DNA of 64,000 bases from Candidatus Sericytochromatia bacterium (GTDB lineage Bacteria > Cyanobacteriota > Sericytochromatia > S15B-MN24 > JAQBPE01). The DNA is taken from contig JAYKJB010000005.1 of assembly GCA_035285325.1 (NCBI GenBank), positions 1-64,000 on the forward strand. The letters are read 5' to 3'. A model generated the notes under the pieces. It was not told where the DNA came from, did not search any database, and saw only the letters and a list, made by a program, of their open reading frames with translations. Below, piece after piece: positions 27,918 to 37,314 of the stretch. The position numbers and the translations under genes are program-made. Position 1 is the stretch's first letter; each line of letters opens with the position of its first letter.

Positions 27918-29032
27918 CGGCTGCCACTCCCTCGGCCAGCTTGCCGGCCGCCCGCGCCTTCAGATAGGCGTCGATGAAGGGGTCGATCGCCCCATCCAGC
28001 ACGTGTTGAACCTGGCCGGTTTCCTCACCGGTCCGATGATCCTTGACCATGCTGTAAGGGTGCAGCACGTAGGAGCGAATCTGATGCCCCCAGGCCGCTT
28101 CGGTCTGGGGACCCTTGAGGTCGGCCAGCTTTGCCGCATGTTCGGCCATCATGCGATCGAACAGCTTCGCTCGCAGGACGCGCATCGCCGTCTCGCGATT
28201 TTGCAACTGGGAACGCTCATTCTGACAGGACACCACCGTGCCCGTCGGGATATGCGTGACGCGAATGGCCGTTTCGACCTTGTTGACGTTCTGTCCGCCG
28301 GCCCCACCCGAACGAAAGGTGTCGATGCGCAGGTCCTTCGGATCGATCTCGACATCGGCATCCGCCTCGATTTCAGGCACGATGTCCACTCCCGCAAAGG
28401 CCGTCTGGCGCTTGCCCGCTGCATTGAAGGGGGAGATTCGCACCAGGCGATGGGTGCCTTTCTCCGCCAGCAGGCGGCCGTAGGCGTAGGGGCCCGTGAT
28501 GATCAGGGTGGCTCCCTTGATGCCGGCTTCCTCGTTCTCGGAGTAGTCGGTGAGCTCTGCCTTGAAACCGCTCTGCTCGGCCCAGCGGGAATACATCCGC
28601 AGCAGCATGGCCGCCCAGTCACTGGCATCGGTGCCGCCGGCCCCGGCCGCCACCGAAAGGATGGCCGGACTGTTGTCATAGGGCCCGGACAGCAGCTGGG
28701 TCAGTTCCCATTTGTCGACCTCTTGCGTCAGCGTCGCCAAGGTCTGGGAGAGTTCGGCGGCCATGCCCGCGTCTTCTTCGGCGAGGTCAAGCAGCACGTC
28801 CATGTCGTCCATGCTGCGAATCCAACGATTGATCTGGACTTCCTGCGCCTTTAGCTCGTTGAGCTCCTGCATGGTGGTCTGTGCCCGCTTGGGGTCGTTC
28901 CAAAGGTCAGGATCCGCCGCCCGGTGTTCCAGCGCTTCGATGCGCTGCGCCAACCGGGACGGGTCAAAGATGCCTCCTGGCCGAGGCCACACGCTCCGCG
29001 AGCGCCTTGATTTCTTGTCTGGTTTCGTACAT
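27904..29032 (-). CDS. prfB: Peptide chain release factor 2, with programmed +1 frameshift
   Basis: Recognises UAA and UGA stop codons and releases the peptide. The real start is the ATG at 29032, 5 nt after the secA stop. The first 22 codons run to an in-frame TGA at 28964-28966. A +1 shift at CTT-TGA-C continues into the long frame, giving about 375 aa. The RF2-specific SPF motif (RISPFNAAGKR) and the catalytic GGQ (SGGAGGQNVNKVETA) are present. Annotating only the long frame from 28992 would add a false start and lose the true N-terminus. The coordinates span the shift. Confidence 0.95.
28963..28978 (-). promoter_or_regulatory. RF2 autoregulatory +1 frameshift signal
   Basis: On the coding strand AGGAGG-CAT-CTT-TGA-C: an internal Shine-Dalgarno, a 3-nt spacer, the slippery Leu codon and the UGA stop followed by C. 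Spacing and bases match the classical prfB signal. Low RF2 would favour the shift and restore RF2 synthesis. Confidence 0.95.
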
Positions 29033-29037
29033 CGCCT

Positions 29038-31965
29038 TTATTTCCCTTCCGCTGAGTGGGAGTCCACATCGGTACCCGCATCGGCCGCGGTGGTCGTTTG
29101 CGCGCCGTTTTCGGGGCTTTGGCTGAACAGGCGGGCGGCCGGTCCGAACACGAAGGGGGTCTCCTCGTATTTCATGGGCTCCGGTTCCGATTCGGCCTCT
29201 GCTTCCAGCTCAGCCGGCACGGGCAGACCCAGCGCGCGCATCTCGGCCACCAATTCCTCCGGCGACTCGAACCGGGCGATGCCTTCTTCGTCCGCACCTT
29301 GGAAGAACTCCGGCATGATCATCTGGAACGCGCTCGGCGGCGGCTCGTAGACCACCTGCATGTGGAAGACCTGGGCGATGAAGTCGGCCTGGATGGATTT
29401 CATCAGCGCCTGGAAGGTGCTGTAGGCCTCGCGCTTGTACTCAAGCAGGGGGTCTTTTTGGCCATAGGCACGCAGGCCGATACTTTCCCGCAATGAATCG
29501 ATGTCGTGCAGGTGGGCGATCCACTTCTGGTCAATGATCCGAAGCAGCAACTGGAGCTCCAGCTGGCGCATCATCTCGCGGTCCATCGTGGCTTCCTTGG
29601 CCTCGTAGGCGTTGATGGCCTGTTCGACCAGGTGGTTGGCCAACGCATCCGAGCCCATGCCTTCGAGTTCCGCGACACTCAGCATGCGCAGCAACGGCAT
29701 GGCATCGGCCAGGTTGGCGACCAGGCTGTTCAGGTCCCACTCCTGCACCGGCAGGGCAGGGTTCGCGAACTCGGCCGTCACGTCCCGCACGAACTTTTCA
29801 ATCATCCGCAAGGTCACGGGGCGGATGTCTTCACCCTCCAGCACCTTGCGTCGTTCGGCATAGACAATCTTGCGCTGGTTATTCATGACGTCGTCATATT
29901 CCAGCACCTGTTTGCGGATGTTGAAATGGTAAACCTCGACCTTGCGCTGGGCGCCTTCAATCGAGCGGCTGACCATGCCGGAGGTGATGTCCATGTCCTC
30001 ATCGGCCTGCATCTTGTCCATCAGGCCCTTGAGGCGATCGCCACCGAACAGGCGCATCAGGTCGTCTTCCAGGGATAGGAAGAACTTCGAGCTACCCGGG
30101 TCACCCTGGCGGCCGGCGCGCCCACGCAACTGGTTGTCGATGCGTCGGGATTCATGTCGCTCGGTGCCGATGCAGTGCAGACCGCCGATCTCGACCACCT
30201 CGCGCCCGCCGGATTTGCATTCATCCACAAAGTCGTAGATGGCCGCCTTGATCTTGCCGTAGGTCGCGTCGTCCAGTTCGGGGAACTTCTCGCGGTGGAC
30301 CTTGTTGGCCCAGTCCGTATCCTTGCGCAGCAGGGCGCGCGTCAGGTCTTCATAGGGATAAGGTTCCAGGCCCATCTGGGTCAGGAAGTCCTTCGCCATG
30401 AACTCCGCGTTACCCCCCAAGATGATGTCGGTGCCACGACCCGCCATGTTGGTGGCGATTGTGACGGCGCCGCGCTGGCCGGCCTGAGCGATGATCTTGG
30501 CTTCCTGTTCGTGATACTTGGCGTTCAGGACGTTGTGAGGGATGCCCATTTCCTTGAGCAGGTTGCTCAGGTATTCGGACTTCTCGATCGAGACGGTCCC
30601 GACCAGCACGGGGCGACCCGTTTCGTGCATCTCGGCCACTTCGCGCGCGACCGCCCGAAACTTGGCGGGAACGGTCTTGTAAATCGAATCGGGGTGGTCC
30701 TTGCGGATGCGTTCCTTGTTGGTGGGAATGACAGTGACTTCCAAGTTGTAAATCTTGCCGAACTCGGCTTCCTCCGTGGCGGCCGTACCCGTCATGCCCG
30801 CCAGCTTGTCGTACATCCGGAAGTAGTTCTGGAAGGTGATGGTGGCGAGCGTTTGGGTCTCTTCCTGAATCTTGACGGCTTCCTTGGCTTCGATGGCCTG
30901 ATGCAGGCCATCCGAGTAGCGCCGACCGATCATCAGTCGCCCCGTGAACTCGTCGACGATGACAATCTCGTCGAAGCCCTTTTCCTCGTTGTAGCGAACC
31001 ACGTACTCCACGTCGCGCCGGTAGAGTTCCTTCGACCGAAGGGCCTGCACCAGGTGGTGGGCCAGCTCAGGATTGTTCGGGTCATAGAGCTCGGCGACTT
31101 CGAGAATCTGCTCGGCGTGCGCAATGCCCTCCTCGCTGAGCAGGATATTCTTGGTCTTTTCATCGACCTTGTAGTGAGCGTCGCGTTGCAGCATGGGGGC
31201 CACTTTGGCCATCTGAACGTACACATCCGTGCGCTGGTCGAGCTGACCGGAGATGATCAGGGGCGTGCGGGCCTCGTCGACCAGGATCGAGTCAACTTCG
31301 TCGACGATGGCATAGTGCAAGCCTCGCTGAACGCACTCGTGCAGAGAGGTCGCCATGTTGTCGCGCAGGTAGTCGAAACCGAACTCGTTGTTGGTTCCGT
31401 AAGTGATGTCCGCGCCGTAGGAAATCTTTCTCTGGCCGGGATGATAGTGGTGTTGAATCAGGCCCACTTCCAGCCCGAGGGCGCGGTGCAACTGGCCCAT
31501 CCACTCGGAATCTCGCTTGGCCAGGTAGTCGTTGACGGTGATAACGTGAACGCCCTTGCCGGTCAGGGCATTGAGGTAGGAAGGGAGCGTGGCGACGAGC
31601 GTCTTGCCCTCGCCCGTGCGCATCTCGGCGATCTGTCCGCGGTGCAGGATGATGCCACCCACCAACTGGACATCGAAATGCCGCATGTTGAGGACGCGCC
31701 GGCCCGCTTCACGCACGACGGCGAACGCCTCGGGCAGGAGCTCTTCCAGCATCTCCTTCTCAACCTGAGGCTTGTCTTCGGGATTCTTGCCACGCAAAGC
31801 GTTGTCGAGTCGCTGGCGAAACTCAGCCGTCTTGCCGCGCAGGGCCTCATCCGACAGCGCCATCATGTCCTCTTCGAGACTGTTGATGTGGCGGATAATC
31901 GGGTCGAGGCGCTTGACCTTGCGTTCGTTGGGATCTCCGATGATTTTACTGAGCAGTTTGAGCAT
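29038..31965 (-). CDS. secA: Protein translocase ATPase SecA
   Basis: Motor ATPase that drives preproteins through SecYEG; 975 aa. Walker A is MRTGEGKT at residues 115-122, and Walker B is in the AIVDEVDSILVDEARTPLIISG segment. The second helicase-type domain has the expected VTIATNMAGRGTDI and GRAGRQGDPGSS. The C-terminal tail ends in an acidic Thr/Ala-rich stretch and lacks the CxCx8CH zinc motif of the E. coli protein. The ATG at 31965 is preceded by a promoter annotated separately. It is the first gene of a long co-directional cluster. Confidence 0.97.
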   Translation of the reverse strand: MLKLLSKIIGDPNERKVKRLDPIIRHINSLEEDMMALSDEALRGKTAEFRQRLDNALRGKNPEDKPQVEKEMLEELLPEAFAVVREAGRRVLNMRHFDVQLVGGIILHRGQIAEMRTGEGKTLVATLPSYLNALTGKGVHVITVNDYLAKRDSEWMGQLHRALGLEVGLIQHHYHPGQRKISYGADITYGTNNEFGFDYLRDNMATSLHECVQRGLHYAIVDEVDSILVDEARTPLIISGQLDQRTDVYVQMAKVAPMLQRDAHYKVDEKTKNILLSEEGIAHAEQILEVAELYDPNNPELAHHLVQALRSKELYRRDVEYVVRYNEEKGFDEIVIVDEFTGRLMIGRRYSDGLHQAIEAKEAVKIQEETQTLATITFQNYFRMYDKLAGMTGTAATEEAEFGKIYNLEVTVIPTNKERIRKDHPDSIYKTVPAKFRAVAREVAEMHETGRPVLVGTVSIEKSEYLSNLLKEMGIPHNVLNAKYHEQEAKIIAQAGQRGAVTIATNMAGRGTDIILGGNAEFMAKDFLTQMGLEPYPYEDLTRALLRKDTDWANKVHREKFPELDDATYGKIKAAIYDFVDECKSGGREVVEIGGLHCIGTERHESRRIDNQLRGRAGRQGDPGSSKFFLSLEDDLMRLFGGDRLKGLMDKMQADEDMDITSGMVSRSIEGAQRKVEVYHFNIRKQVLEYDDVMNNQRKIVYAERRKVLEGEDIRPVTLRMIEKFVRDVTAEFANPALPVQEWDLNSLVANLADAMPLLRMLSVAELEGMGSDALANHLVEQAINAYEAKEATMDREMMRQLELQLLLRIIDQKWIAHLHDIDSLRESIGLRAYGQKDPLLEYKREAYSTFQALMKSIQADFIAQVFHMQVVYEPPPSAFQMIMPEFFQGADEEGIARFESPEELVAEMRALGLPVPAELEAEAESEPEPMKYEETPFVFGPAARLFSQSPENGAQTTTAADAGTDVDSHSAEGK

Positions 31966-32030
31966 GCGCGGCGTGAAACCCTTTCTTGCGGCCTGCTTGT
32001 CCCGTCATGGCGAGCGCGGACCGACGCCAT

Positions 32031-32060
32031 AGTATAGCAACTCGTGCGCACGATTGCCAA
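32031..32060 (-). promoter_or_regulatory. secA promoter (sigma-70-like)
   Basis: Read on the minus strand: -35 TTGGCA (32055-32060), an 18-bp spacer, then -10 TATACT (32031-32036). Transcription would start about 60 nt before the secA ATG. Confidence 0.6.
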
Positions 32061-32071
32061 AACCCCTTGCC

Positions 32072-32100
32072 TTGACTGGGCCTTGGGCTCACGGTATGAT
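32072..32100 (+). promoter_or_regulatory. rpmE promoter (sigma-70-like)
   Basis: -35 TTGACT (32072-32077), a 17-bp spacer, then -10 TATGAT (32095-32100). It leaves a leader of about 165 nt before rpmE. It faces away from the secA promoter, so the two units share one divergent control region. Confidence 0.65.
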
Positions 32101-32270
32101 TTTGATCCGCTTTTTCAGGGTATCCCGGTCTCCCGTCCTCCCTTGGACGCCCGATGCCCTGGTGTGAGGCCCTCGCAACGCCTTGTGAAGAGCCTTGCTG
32201 GACGGCGATTGGTCGCCGAGGCTGCTTGGAAACCAGCCATATCCCCCCCATCAACGGAGTACACAACGCC

Positions 32271-32555
32271 ATGAAATCGGGCATTCATCCCAACTACACC
32301 CAGGTCAACGTCCTCTGCGTGTGCGGCAACAGCTTCAAGACCGGCACCACCAAGGGCAGTGACATCCGGATTGAAATTTGTGCTGCTTGCCATCCCTTCT
32401 TCACCGGCACGCAGAAGATTGTCGACACGGAAGGCCGCGTCGACCGCTTCATGAAGAAGTTCGAAAGCCAGAACAAGAAGCTCGCCGCGCGTGCGGCCCA
32501 GTCGGCTTCGGCCGCCAAGCCGGCGGCTGAGGCGCCTGCTGAGGCGAAGGCCTGA
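32271..32555 (+). CDS. rpmE: 50S ribosomal protein L31, zinc-binding type
   Basis: Large-subunit protein of 94 aa. The first 65 residues match L31: [22 protein letters not shown], then [26 protein letters not shown]. Four cysteines form the zinc-ribbon (the C+ form). The C-terminus is extended by about 25 residues rich in Ala, Lys, Pro and Glu, longer than in E. coli. Preceded by a strong promoter and followed by an intrinsic terminator, so it is a single-gene unit. Confidence 0.95.
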   Translation: MKSGIHPNYTQVNVLCVCGNSFKTGTTKGSDIRIEICAACHPFFTGTQKIVDTEGRVDRFMKKFESQNKKLAARAAQSASAAKPAAEAPAEAKA

Positions 32556-32569
32556 GCCTGAACGGCACC

Positions 32570-32599
32570 GGCAGGACCCACGGGTCCTGCCTTTTTTTT
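32570..32599 (+). terminator. Intrinsic terminator after rpmE
   Basis: GGCAGGACCC (32570-32579) pairs with GGGTCCTGCC (32582-32591), and eight T follow (32592-32599). This is the clearest Rho-independent terminator in the window. It ends 8 bp before the next start codon. Confidence 0.9.
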
Positions 32600-32606
32600 C
32601 ATCTCC

Positions 32607-33134
32607 ATGCCTGACCAGACCGCCCTTGTTGCGAATCCCCGTGTCCGGCTCGCCCGGCCAGGCGAGGCTGCGCTTTTGGCTGAGCTTTGGCTGGCGCTGC
32701 ACCGGGAACACCTGCGCGGTCCGTCTCGGCAGGTGCGCGCGACCCGGCGGAACCGGGAGCTGGCGCAGTCCCACCTGCGTCAGCTGGCCACGTTGAAACA
32801 GGTTTGGGTGCTGGCGTCCCGAGCGGATGTGTTGGGCTATGCCGCAGCCGTGCCCAACCTCAGTCCGGTCGAGATGTGCTTTTCCTCGGCGGCCGTCACC
32901 GACCTGTACTTGCGGCCTGAGTGGCGCGGAAAGGGCTGGGGGCGCCGCCTGTTGCGCCGGGCATTGGCGGACATTCGGCGTCGTGGCCTGGACGCGGTCA
33001 CCATCAGCGTGGCTCACGACAGCCCGGCCCGCAACCTCTATACGGCCGAGGGCTTCACCCCGTGGATGGAAACCCTGCTGCAGCGCTTTGATGGCCCGGT
33101 CCCGTCCCGCCTGGTCGCCCCGGAGGCTCCCTGA
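32607..33134 (+). CDS. GNAT-family N-acetyltransferase
   Basis: Single GNAT domain, 175 aa. The acetyl-CoA loop is RPEWRGKGWGRRLLRRAL, preceded by a VTDLYLRPEW strand and followed by DSPARNLYTAEGFTP, the usual motif B. The substrate is unknown. It starts just after the rpmE terminator and ends 1 nt before rsmE, so it is probably co-transcribed with rsmE. With the terminator so close, its promoter or readthrough source is unclear. Confidence 0.85.
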   Translation: MPDQTALVANPRVRLARPGEAALLAELWLALHREHLRGPSRQVRATRRNRELAQSHLRQLATLKQVWVLASRADVLGYAAAVPNLSPVEMCFSSAAVTDLYLRPEWRGKGWGRRLLRRALADIRRRGLDAVTISVAHDSPARNLYTAEGFTPWMETLLQRFDGPVPSRLVAPEAP

Positions 33135-33135
33135 G

Positions 33136-33879
33136 ATGCCGCGCTTCTTTGTCTCGCCCGAGCACCTACGCCTGGAACCGTCGGGTTCCGGCGAGGCGCA
33201 CCTGGCTGGCGACGATGCCCGCCATGCCGTGCGGGTCCTGCGCCTGAAGGTCGGCGACGCCGTCACGCTGTTGGATGGCGCCGGACGCGAAATGAAAGCG
33301 GTTTTGCGCTCGGAGGGTTTGCCGGAAGTGCGGCTCGAAATCACCGCTGTGCGCCATCACGACTTGCCCGCCAGGCGCTTGGTGCTCGTTCAGGCCCTGG
33401 CGAAGGGCGACAAGTTCGATTGGATCGTCCAGAAGGCCACCGAACTGGGGGTATGGGCCATTCAACCCGTCGCGACTCGCCATTCAGTGGTGAAGCTCGA
33501 TGCCGATGGGGCAGCCCACAAGCGTCAGCGCTGGCAGGCGATCGCCCGTGAGGCGGCCGAGCAGTGTGAACGCCTGGACGTGCCAAATGTCTGGCCACCG
33601 ATGTCGCTGGCCAGCTGGCGCAAGCCCGCCGGCGCAATCTGCCTTCAGCTGGCCGAACGCACGCAGGGCCATTCCCTTTCGGACGCCCTGGTGACCCTGA
33701 CGGATGCGCCGTCACTCTGCTTGTGTGTGGGGCCGGAGGGCGGCTGGGCGCCGGAGGACCTCGTGGGGCTGGCGCCCAACGAGCCGCTGCCGGTCTCCCT
33801 CGGACCCTACATTCTACGCACGGAGACGGCGGGCCTGGCGGCTTTGGCGGTGACCCAAGCGCACTTTGGCTGGGCCTGA
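33136..33879 (+). CDS. rsmE: 16S rRNA m3U1498 methyltransferase RsmE
   Basis: SPOUT-class methyltransferase of 247 aa. An N-terminal PUA-like domain (LAGDDARHAVRVLRLKVGD) precedes the knotted catalytic domain. KFDWIVQKATELGV, EAAEQCER, CVGPEGGWAPED and LGPYILRTETA are the family signatures that form the SAM-binding knot. It methylates U1498 in the decoding centre of 16S rRNA. The start is 1 nt after the GNAT stop. The 3' end runs into a GC hairpin (GGCCTG... CAGGCC) before the convergent SPOR gene. Confidence 0.94.
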   Translation: MPRFFVSPEHLRLEPSGSGEAHLAGDDARHAVRVLRLKVGDAVTLLDGAGREMKAVLRSEGLPEVRLEITAVRHHDLPARRLVLVQALAKGDKFDWIVQKATELGVWAIQPVATRHSVVKLDADGAAHKRQRWQAIAREAAEQCERLDVPNVWPPMSLASWRKPAGAICLQLAERTQGHSLSDALVTLTDAPSLCLCVGPEGGWAPEDLVGLAPNEPLPVSLGPYILRTETAGLAALAVTQAHFGWA

Positions 33880-33907
33880 CCGCGCAACCCCGCAGGCCTG
33901 GCCCACC

Positions 33908-34525
33908 TTAGCGACGCACGGTCACGGGGAAGCCGCGTGCGTTGATCTCATCGGCGACAAAAAACGCGCGGGCGCGGTCGCTGAAGGCGCCAAGCTGAGC
34001 GCGGTAACTTCCTCCATCCCAGACCACCACCGCATTGATGCCCTGGGCTTGGAGTGCCTCCACCTGACGCTGAGCGCCTTCCCGCGTATCGAATGCACCC
34101 ACCTGCACCCGATAGACGGTGGCAGCCCCTCCCGCGTCTCCGGGGTTGTCGGCCGGGGGGAGCGTCCTGTCTCCTGAAGGGGCCTGGAACGCTTCCTGAG
34201 AGCCTCCTGGAGGCACCCCTTCACTGAAGGCCGTCTGTTCCGGCGGGAGGGAAACCGGAATCGGGCCCGGCACCAGGGTGGGGGTGGCGGTCGGTTTGGG
34301 GGAAGGCTTCGGGGAAGGCTTCGGGGTACTGGTGGTGGTGATGATCGGCGTGGCCACCGGAATGGGGGTCGGCTGACGCTGCCCGAGCATCACTGGCTGC
34401 TTGACCGGGACGTTGGAGGTGGCGCCCTGGGTGTAGTGGAAGCCGGCAAAGAACGCGCCGCCACAAGACACCGTCAAGATGGTCCAGTAAGTGGCACTCG
34501 CCAGGATATCGGCCGCGTTTCCCAT
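33908..34525 (-). CDS. SPOR-domain membrane protein
   Basis: Protein of 205 aa: one N-terminal transmembrane helix (about 11-30), a Pro/Thr/Lys-rich linker (STPKPSPKPSPKPTATPT), then a C-terminal SPOR domain of about 70 residues (YRVQVGAFDTREGAQRQVEALQAQG... YRAQLGAFSDRARAFFVADEINARGFPVTV). SPOR domains bind denuded septal peptidoglycan, so a role in division or wall remodelling is likely (inference). It follows valS by 7 nt on the same strand. Confidence 0.88.
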   Translation of the reverse strand: MGNAADILASATYWTILTVSCGGAFFAGFHYTQGATSNVPVKQPVMLGQRQPTPIPVATPIITTTSTPKPSPKPSPKPTATPTLVPGPIPVSLPPEQTAFSEGVPPGGSQEAFQAPSGDRTLPPADNPGDAGGAATVYRVQVGAFDTREGAQRQVEALQAQGINAVVVWDGGSYRAQLGAFSDRARAFFVADEINARGFPVTVRR

Positions 34526-34532
34526 CGAAGGG

Positions 34533-37220
34533 TCAGGCCCACGCCTTCAACTGCGCGTCGAGCGTCTCGATCTGCGTGACGATTTCTTCGGCCCTTGCCC
34601 GCAACTTGTCGACCACCTGGACCGGCGCCTTGGCCACGAAGGCTTCATTGGCGAGCTGTCCGGCCACCCGCTGCTGTTCGTTGCGCAGGGCTCCCAACTC
34701 CTTCTCCAGGCGGCTGCGCTCACGGGCGAGCACGTCGCCGAAAGCTGCCAGGGGAAGAATGACCTGGCTCTCCCCGACCAGGCCCGTCGCCACCTTGTCG
34801 TCGGCGACGGTGGCCTCAGGCTCCAGCACGCGGACCGCCTCGGCCCGCCCCATGCGCGCGATCTGCGGCGCCAAGCGCAGGAAGGCTTCCCGGTCCCCCT
34901 CCGTCGGGATGATGAACACCTCCGGGGCCAGTTTGGCAGGCTCCACCCGCAATTCGGCTCGCATGTTACGGAGCTGGCGCACCGCATCGATCAGCAGACC
35001 CATTTCCCGCTCGGCGGCCTCGTCACGAAGACTCGGGTTGGCCACGGGCCAGGCTCTGCGCAAGAGCGAATTGCACGCCGGAGCCCAGCCACGCGCCACC
35101 AGTAACTGGTGGATTTCTTCGGTGATGAAGGGCATGAAGGGATGAAGCAGGCATAGCAAGGTGTCCATCACCTCGGCCAGCACCTCGCGCACGACGGAAT
35201 CCCCCGCGTCGAGGCGTCCTTTGGCCAGTTCCAGGTACCAGTCACAAAACTCGTTCCAGGTGAACTCGTACAGTGCCGTGGTGGCTTCAGCAAAGGCGTA
35301 GCGTTCAATCTGCGCCGTCACATCGGCCACCAAGCCATGCAGGCGGCTGAGAATCCAGCGATCGACCACCGAATCGGGTGTTGTGCGAGGCTCGCCGCGC
35401 TTGGGCAAGGACGGGGGCGCCAGGCCTTCCGCGGCCGCCTTGGTGAGAATGAAGCGACTGGCGTTCCAGAGTTTGTTGGCGAAATTCCGGTAGGTCTCGA
35501 TCTTCTCTTCTCGGAAGCGCACGTCCTGACTGCTGGTGCCCGCACCCGCCATCCAGTAGCGCACGGCATCGGTGCCGTAACGATCCATGACCACCAGCGG
35601 GTCGATCCCGGTGCCCTTCGACTTGCTCATGCGGCGGCCTTCCGGGTCGAGAATGGTGGCGTGAATGATCACGTCCGAGAAGGGAATCTCATCGCGGAAT
35701 TCAAGCGAGGTGAAGATCATGCGCGCCACCCACAAGTAGATGATGTCGCGCGCGGTCGAGAGGACCTGGGTGGGGTGGAACTTGCGCAGCTCCGGGGTGT
35801 CATCCGGCCAGCCCAGCGTCGCATAGGTCCACAGGGCTGAACTGAACCAGGTGTCGAGCACATCGGCATCCCGCACCAGGTCCCCACCCCCGCACGTCGG
35901 GCACGCCGTCAGGTCGGTCTCAGCCGCGTGAACGTGGCCATTCGGGCAGTACCATACCGGAATCTGATGCCCCCACCAGAGCTGGCGACTGATGTTCCAG
36001 TCCTTGATGTTCCGCATCCAATCGAGGTAAACCTCGCCCCAACGCGGCGGATGAAAGTTGATGGCGCCGCGTTCCACCGCAGCGATGGCGGGACCGGCCA
36101 GTTCGGCCATGCGCACAAACCACTGGTCCGACAGGTACGGTTCCAACACCGTGTCGCAGCGCGAGCAGCGCCCGACGTTGTGCAGATAGTCTTCCTTCTT
36201 GACGAGGTAGCCCCCGGCTTCGAGGTCCGCCACCACCCGCTCGCGCGCCTTCTCGCGACTGAGCCCGGCGTAGGCCCCCGCCGCCTCATTCAGCACCCCC
36301 TTTGGCGTCAGCGTGTTACGGGTTTCCAGCCCATGGCGCTGGCCAATCTCGAAGTCATTCATGTCGTGCGCCGGCGTGATTTTCAGACAACCGGTGCCGA
36401 AATCCGGTTCGACGTGCGCATCGCCAATGACGGGGAGGTCTCGATCCGTTAACGGCAGACGGACGCGCGTTCCCAACAAAGCACGGTACCGCTCGTCTTC
36501 GGGGTGAACGGCCACTGCGACGTCGCCGAACATGGTCTCCGGGCGAACCGTGGCAACCACCACATCGCCCAGACCGTCCACGCGGGGGTAGCGAATGTGA
36601 TAGAGCGCGTCAGCCTGTTCCTTGGCGGCGACTTCCAGGTCGGACAGGCTGGTCAGGCACGACGGGCACCAGTTGATCATGCGGTTGCCGCGGTAAATAT
36701 AGCCCTTGTTGAACAGCAAGACGAAGGCCTTGCGCACGGCGCGACTGTATCCCTCGTCCATGGTGAAGCGCCAGCGGCTGTAGTCGAGGCTCGCGCCCAA
36801 CCGCTTGTATTGGCCATAGATGGCGTCGCCGCTTTCGTTCTTCCATTCCCAGACGCGCGCCAGAAAAGCTTCCCGACCCAGGTCGTGGCGAGTCTGTTTG
36901 GTCTCCTTATACAGCTTCTTCTCGACGACATACTGGGTAGCAATGCCGGCATGGTCCGTGCCGGGCTGCCAGAGCACCTCGAACCCCTGCATGCGCTTGG
37001 TGCGGGCCAGAATGTCCTGTACCGTTCCATTCACGGCGTGCCCCATGTGCAGCGAACCCGTCACGTTGGGAGGCGGGCAAGCCAACACAAAGGCCGGCCG
37101 CGGGCTCTCCACATCGGCGCGGAAGACGCCCAGCGCGTCCCAGCGTTCAACCCAGCGGGCTTCGACCTCCGTGGGTTCGTAGGCTTTGGCAATCTCCAGA
37201 GGCGTCGTCACGTCGGTCAT
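34533..37220 (-). CDS. valS: Valyl-tRNA synthetase
   Basis: Class Ia synthetase of 895 aa, normal length. HIGH appears as HMGH in PPPNVTGSLHMGHAVNGT. KMSKS appears as RMSKSKGTGIDP, with Arg for the first Lys. The editing domain (TVRPETMFGDVAV) and the valine-specific GTDHAGIATQ are present. The C-terminal coiled-coil tRNA arm (RSRLEKELGALRNEQQRVAGQ) is typical of ValRS. The ATG at 37220 begins the known N-terminal pattern (PTEVEARWVERW). It probably shares a transcript with the SPOR gene. Confidence 0.97.
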   Translation of the reverse strand: MTDVTTPLEIAKAYEPTEVEARWVERWDALGVFRADVESPRPAFVLACPPPNVTGSLHMGHAVNGTVQDILARTKRMQGFEVLWQPGTDHAGIATQYVVEKKLYKETKQTRHDLGREAFLARVWEWKNESGDAIYGQYKRLGASLDYSRWRFTMDEGYSRAVRKAFVLLFNKGYIYRGNRMINWCPSCLTSLSDLEVAAKEQADALYHIRYPRVDGLGDVVVATVRPETMFGDVAVAVHPEDERYRALLGTRVRLPLTDRDLPVIGDAHVEPDFGTGCLKITPAHDMNDFEIGQRHGLETRNTLTPKGVLNEAAGAYAGLSREKARERVVADLEAGGYLVKKEDYLHNVGRCSRCDTVLEPYLSDQWFVRMAELAGPAIAAVERGAINFHPPRWGEVYLDWMRNIKDWNISRQLWWGHQIPVWYCPNGHVHAAETDLTACPTCGGGDLVRDADVLDTWFSSALWTYATLGWPDDTPELRKFHPTQVLSTARDIIYLWVARMIFTSLEFRDEIPFSDVIIHATILDPEGRRMSKSKGTGIDPLVVMDRYGTDAVRYWMAGAGTSSQDVRFREEKIETYRNFANKLWNASRFILTKAAAEGLAPPSLPKRGEPRTTPDSVVDRWILSRLHGLVADVTAQIERYAFAEATTALYEFTWNEFCDWYLELAKGRLDAGDSVVREVLAEVMDTLLCLLHPFMPFITEEIHQLLVARGWAPACNSLLRRAWPVANPSLRDEAAEREMGLLIDAVRQLRNMRAELRVEPAKLAPEVFIIPTEGDREAFLRLAPQIARMGRAEAVRVLEPEATVADDKVATGLVGESQVILPLAAFGDVLARERSRLEKELGALRNEQQRVAGQLANEAFVAKAPVQVVDKLRARAEEIVTQIETLDAQLKAWA

Positions 37221-37314
37221 CGTGCTGGTGTTTCCTCACTCAAACACCGGATTCCGGCCGTACGCACGAGCGCAACAGACGAAACCCGGTGAGGGGGGGC
37301 CGGCAATAGAGCCG

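Noticed and set aside
28851-29081. Short frame over the 5' end of prfB as a separate gene
   Set aside because: It lies in the third frame; the true prfB start at 29032 and the frameshift explain the region.
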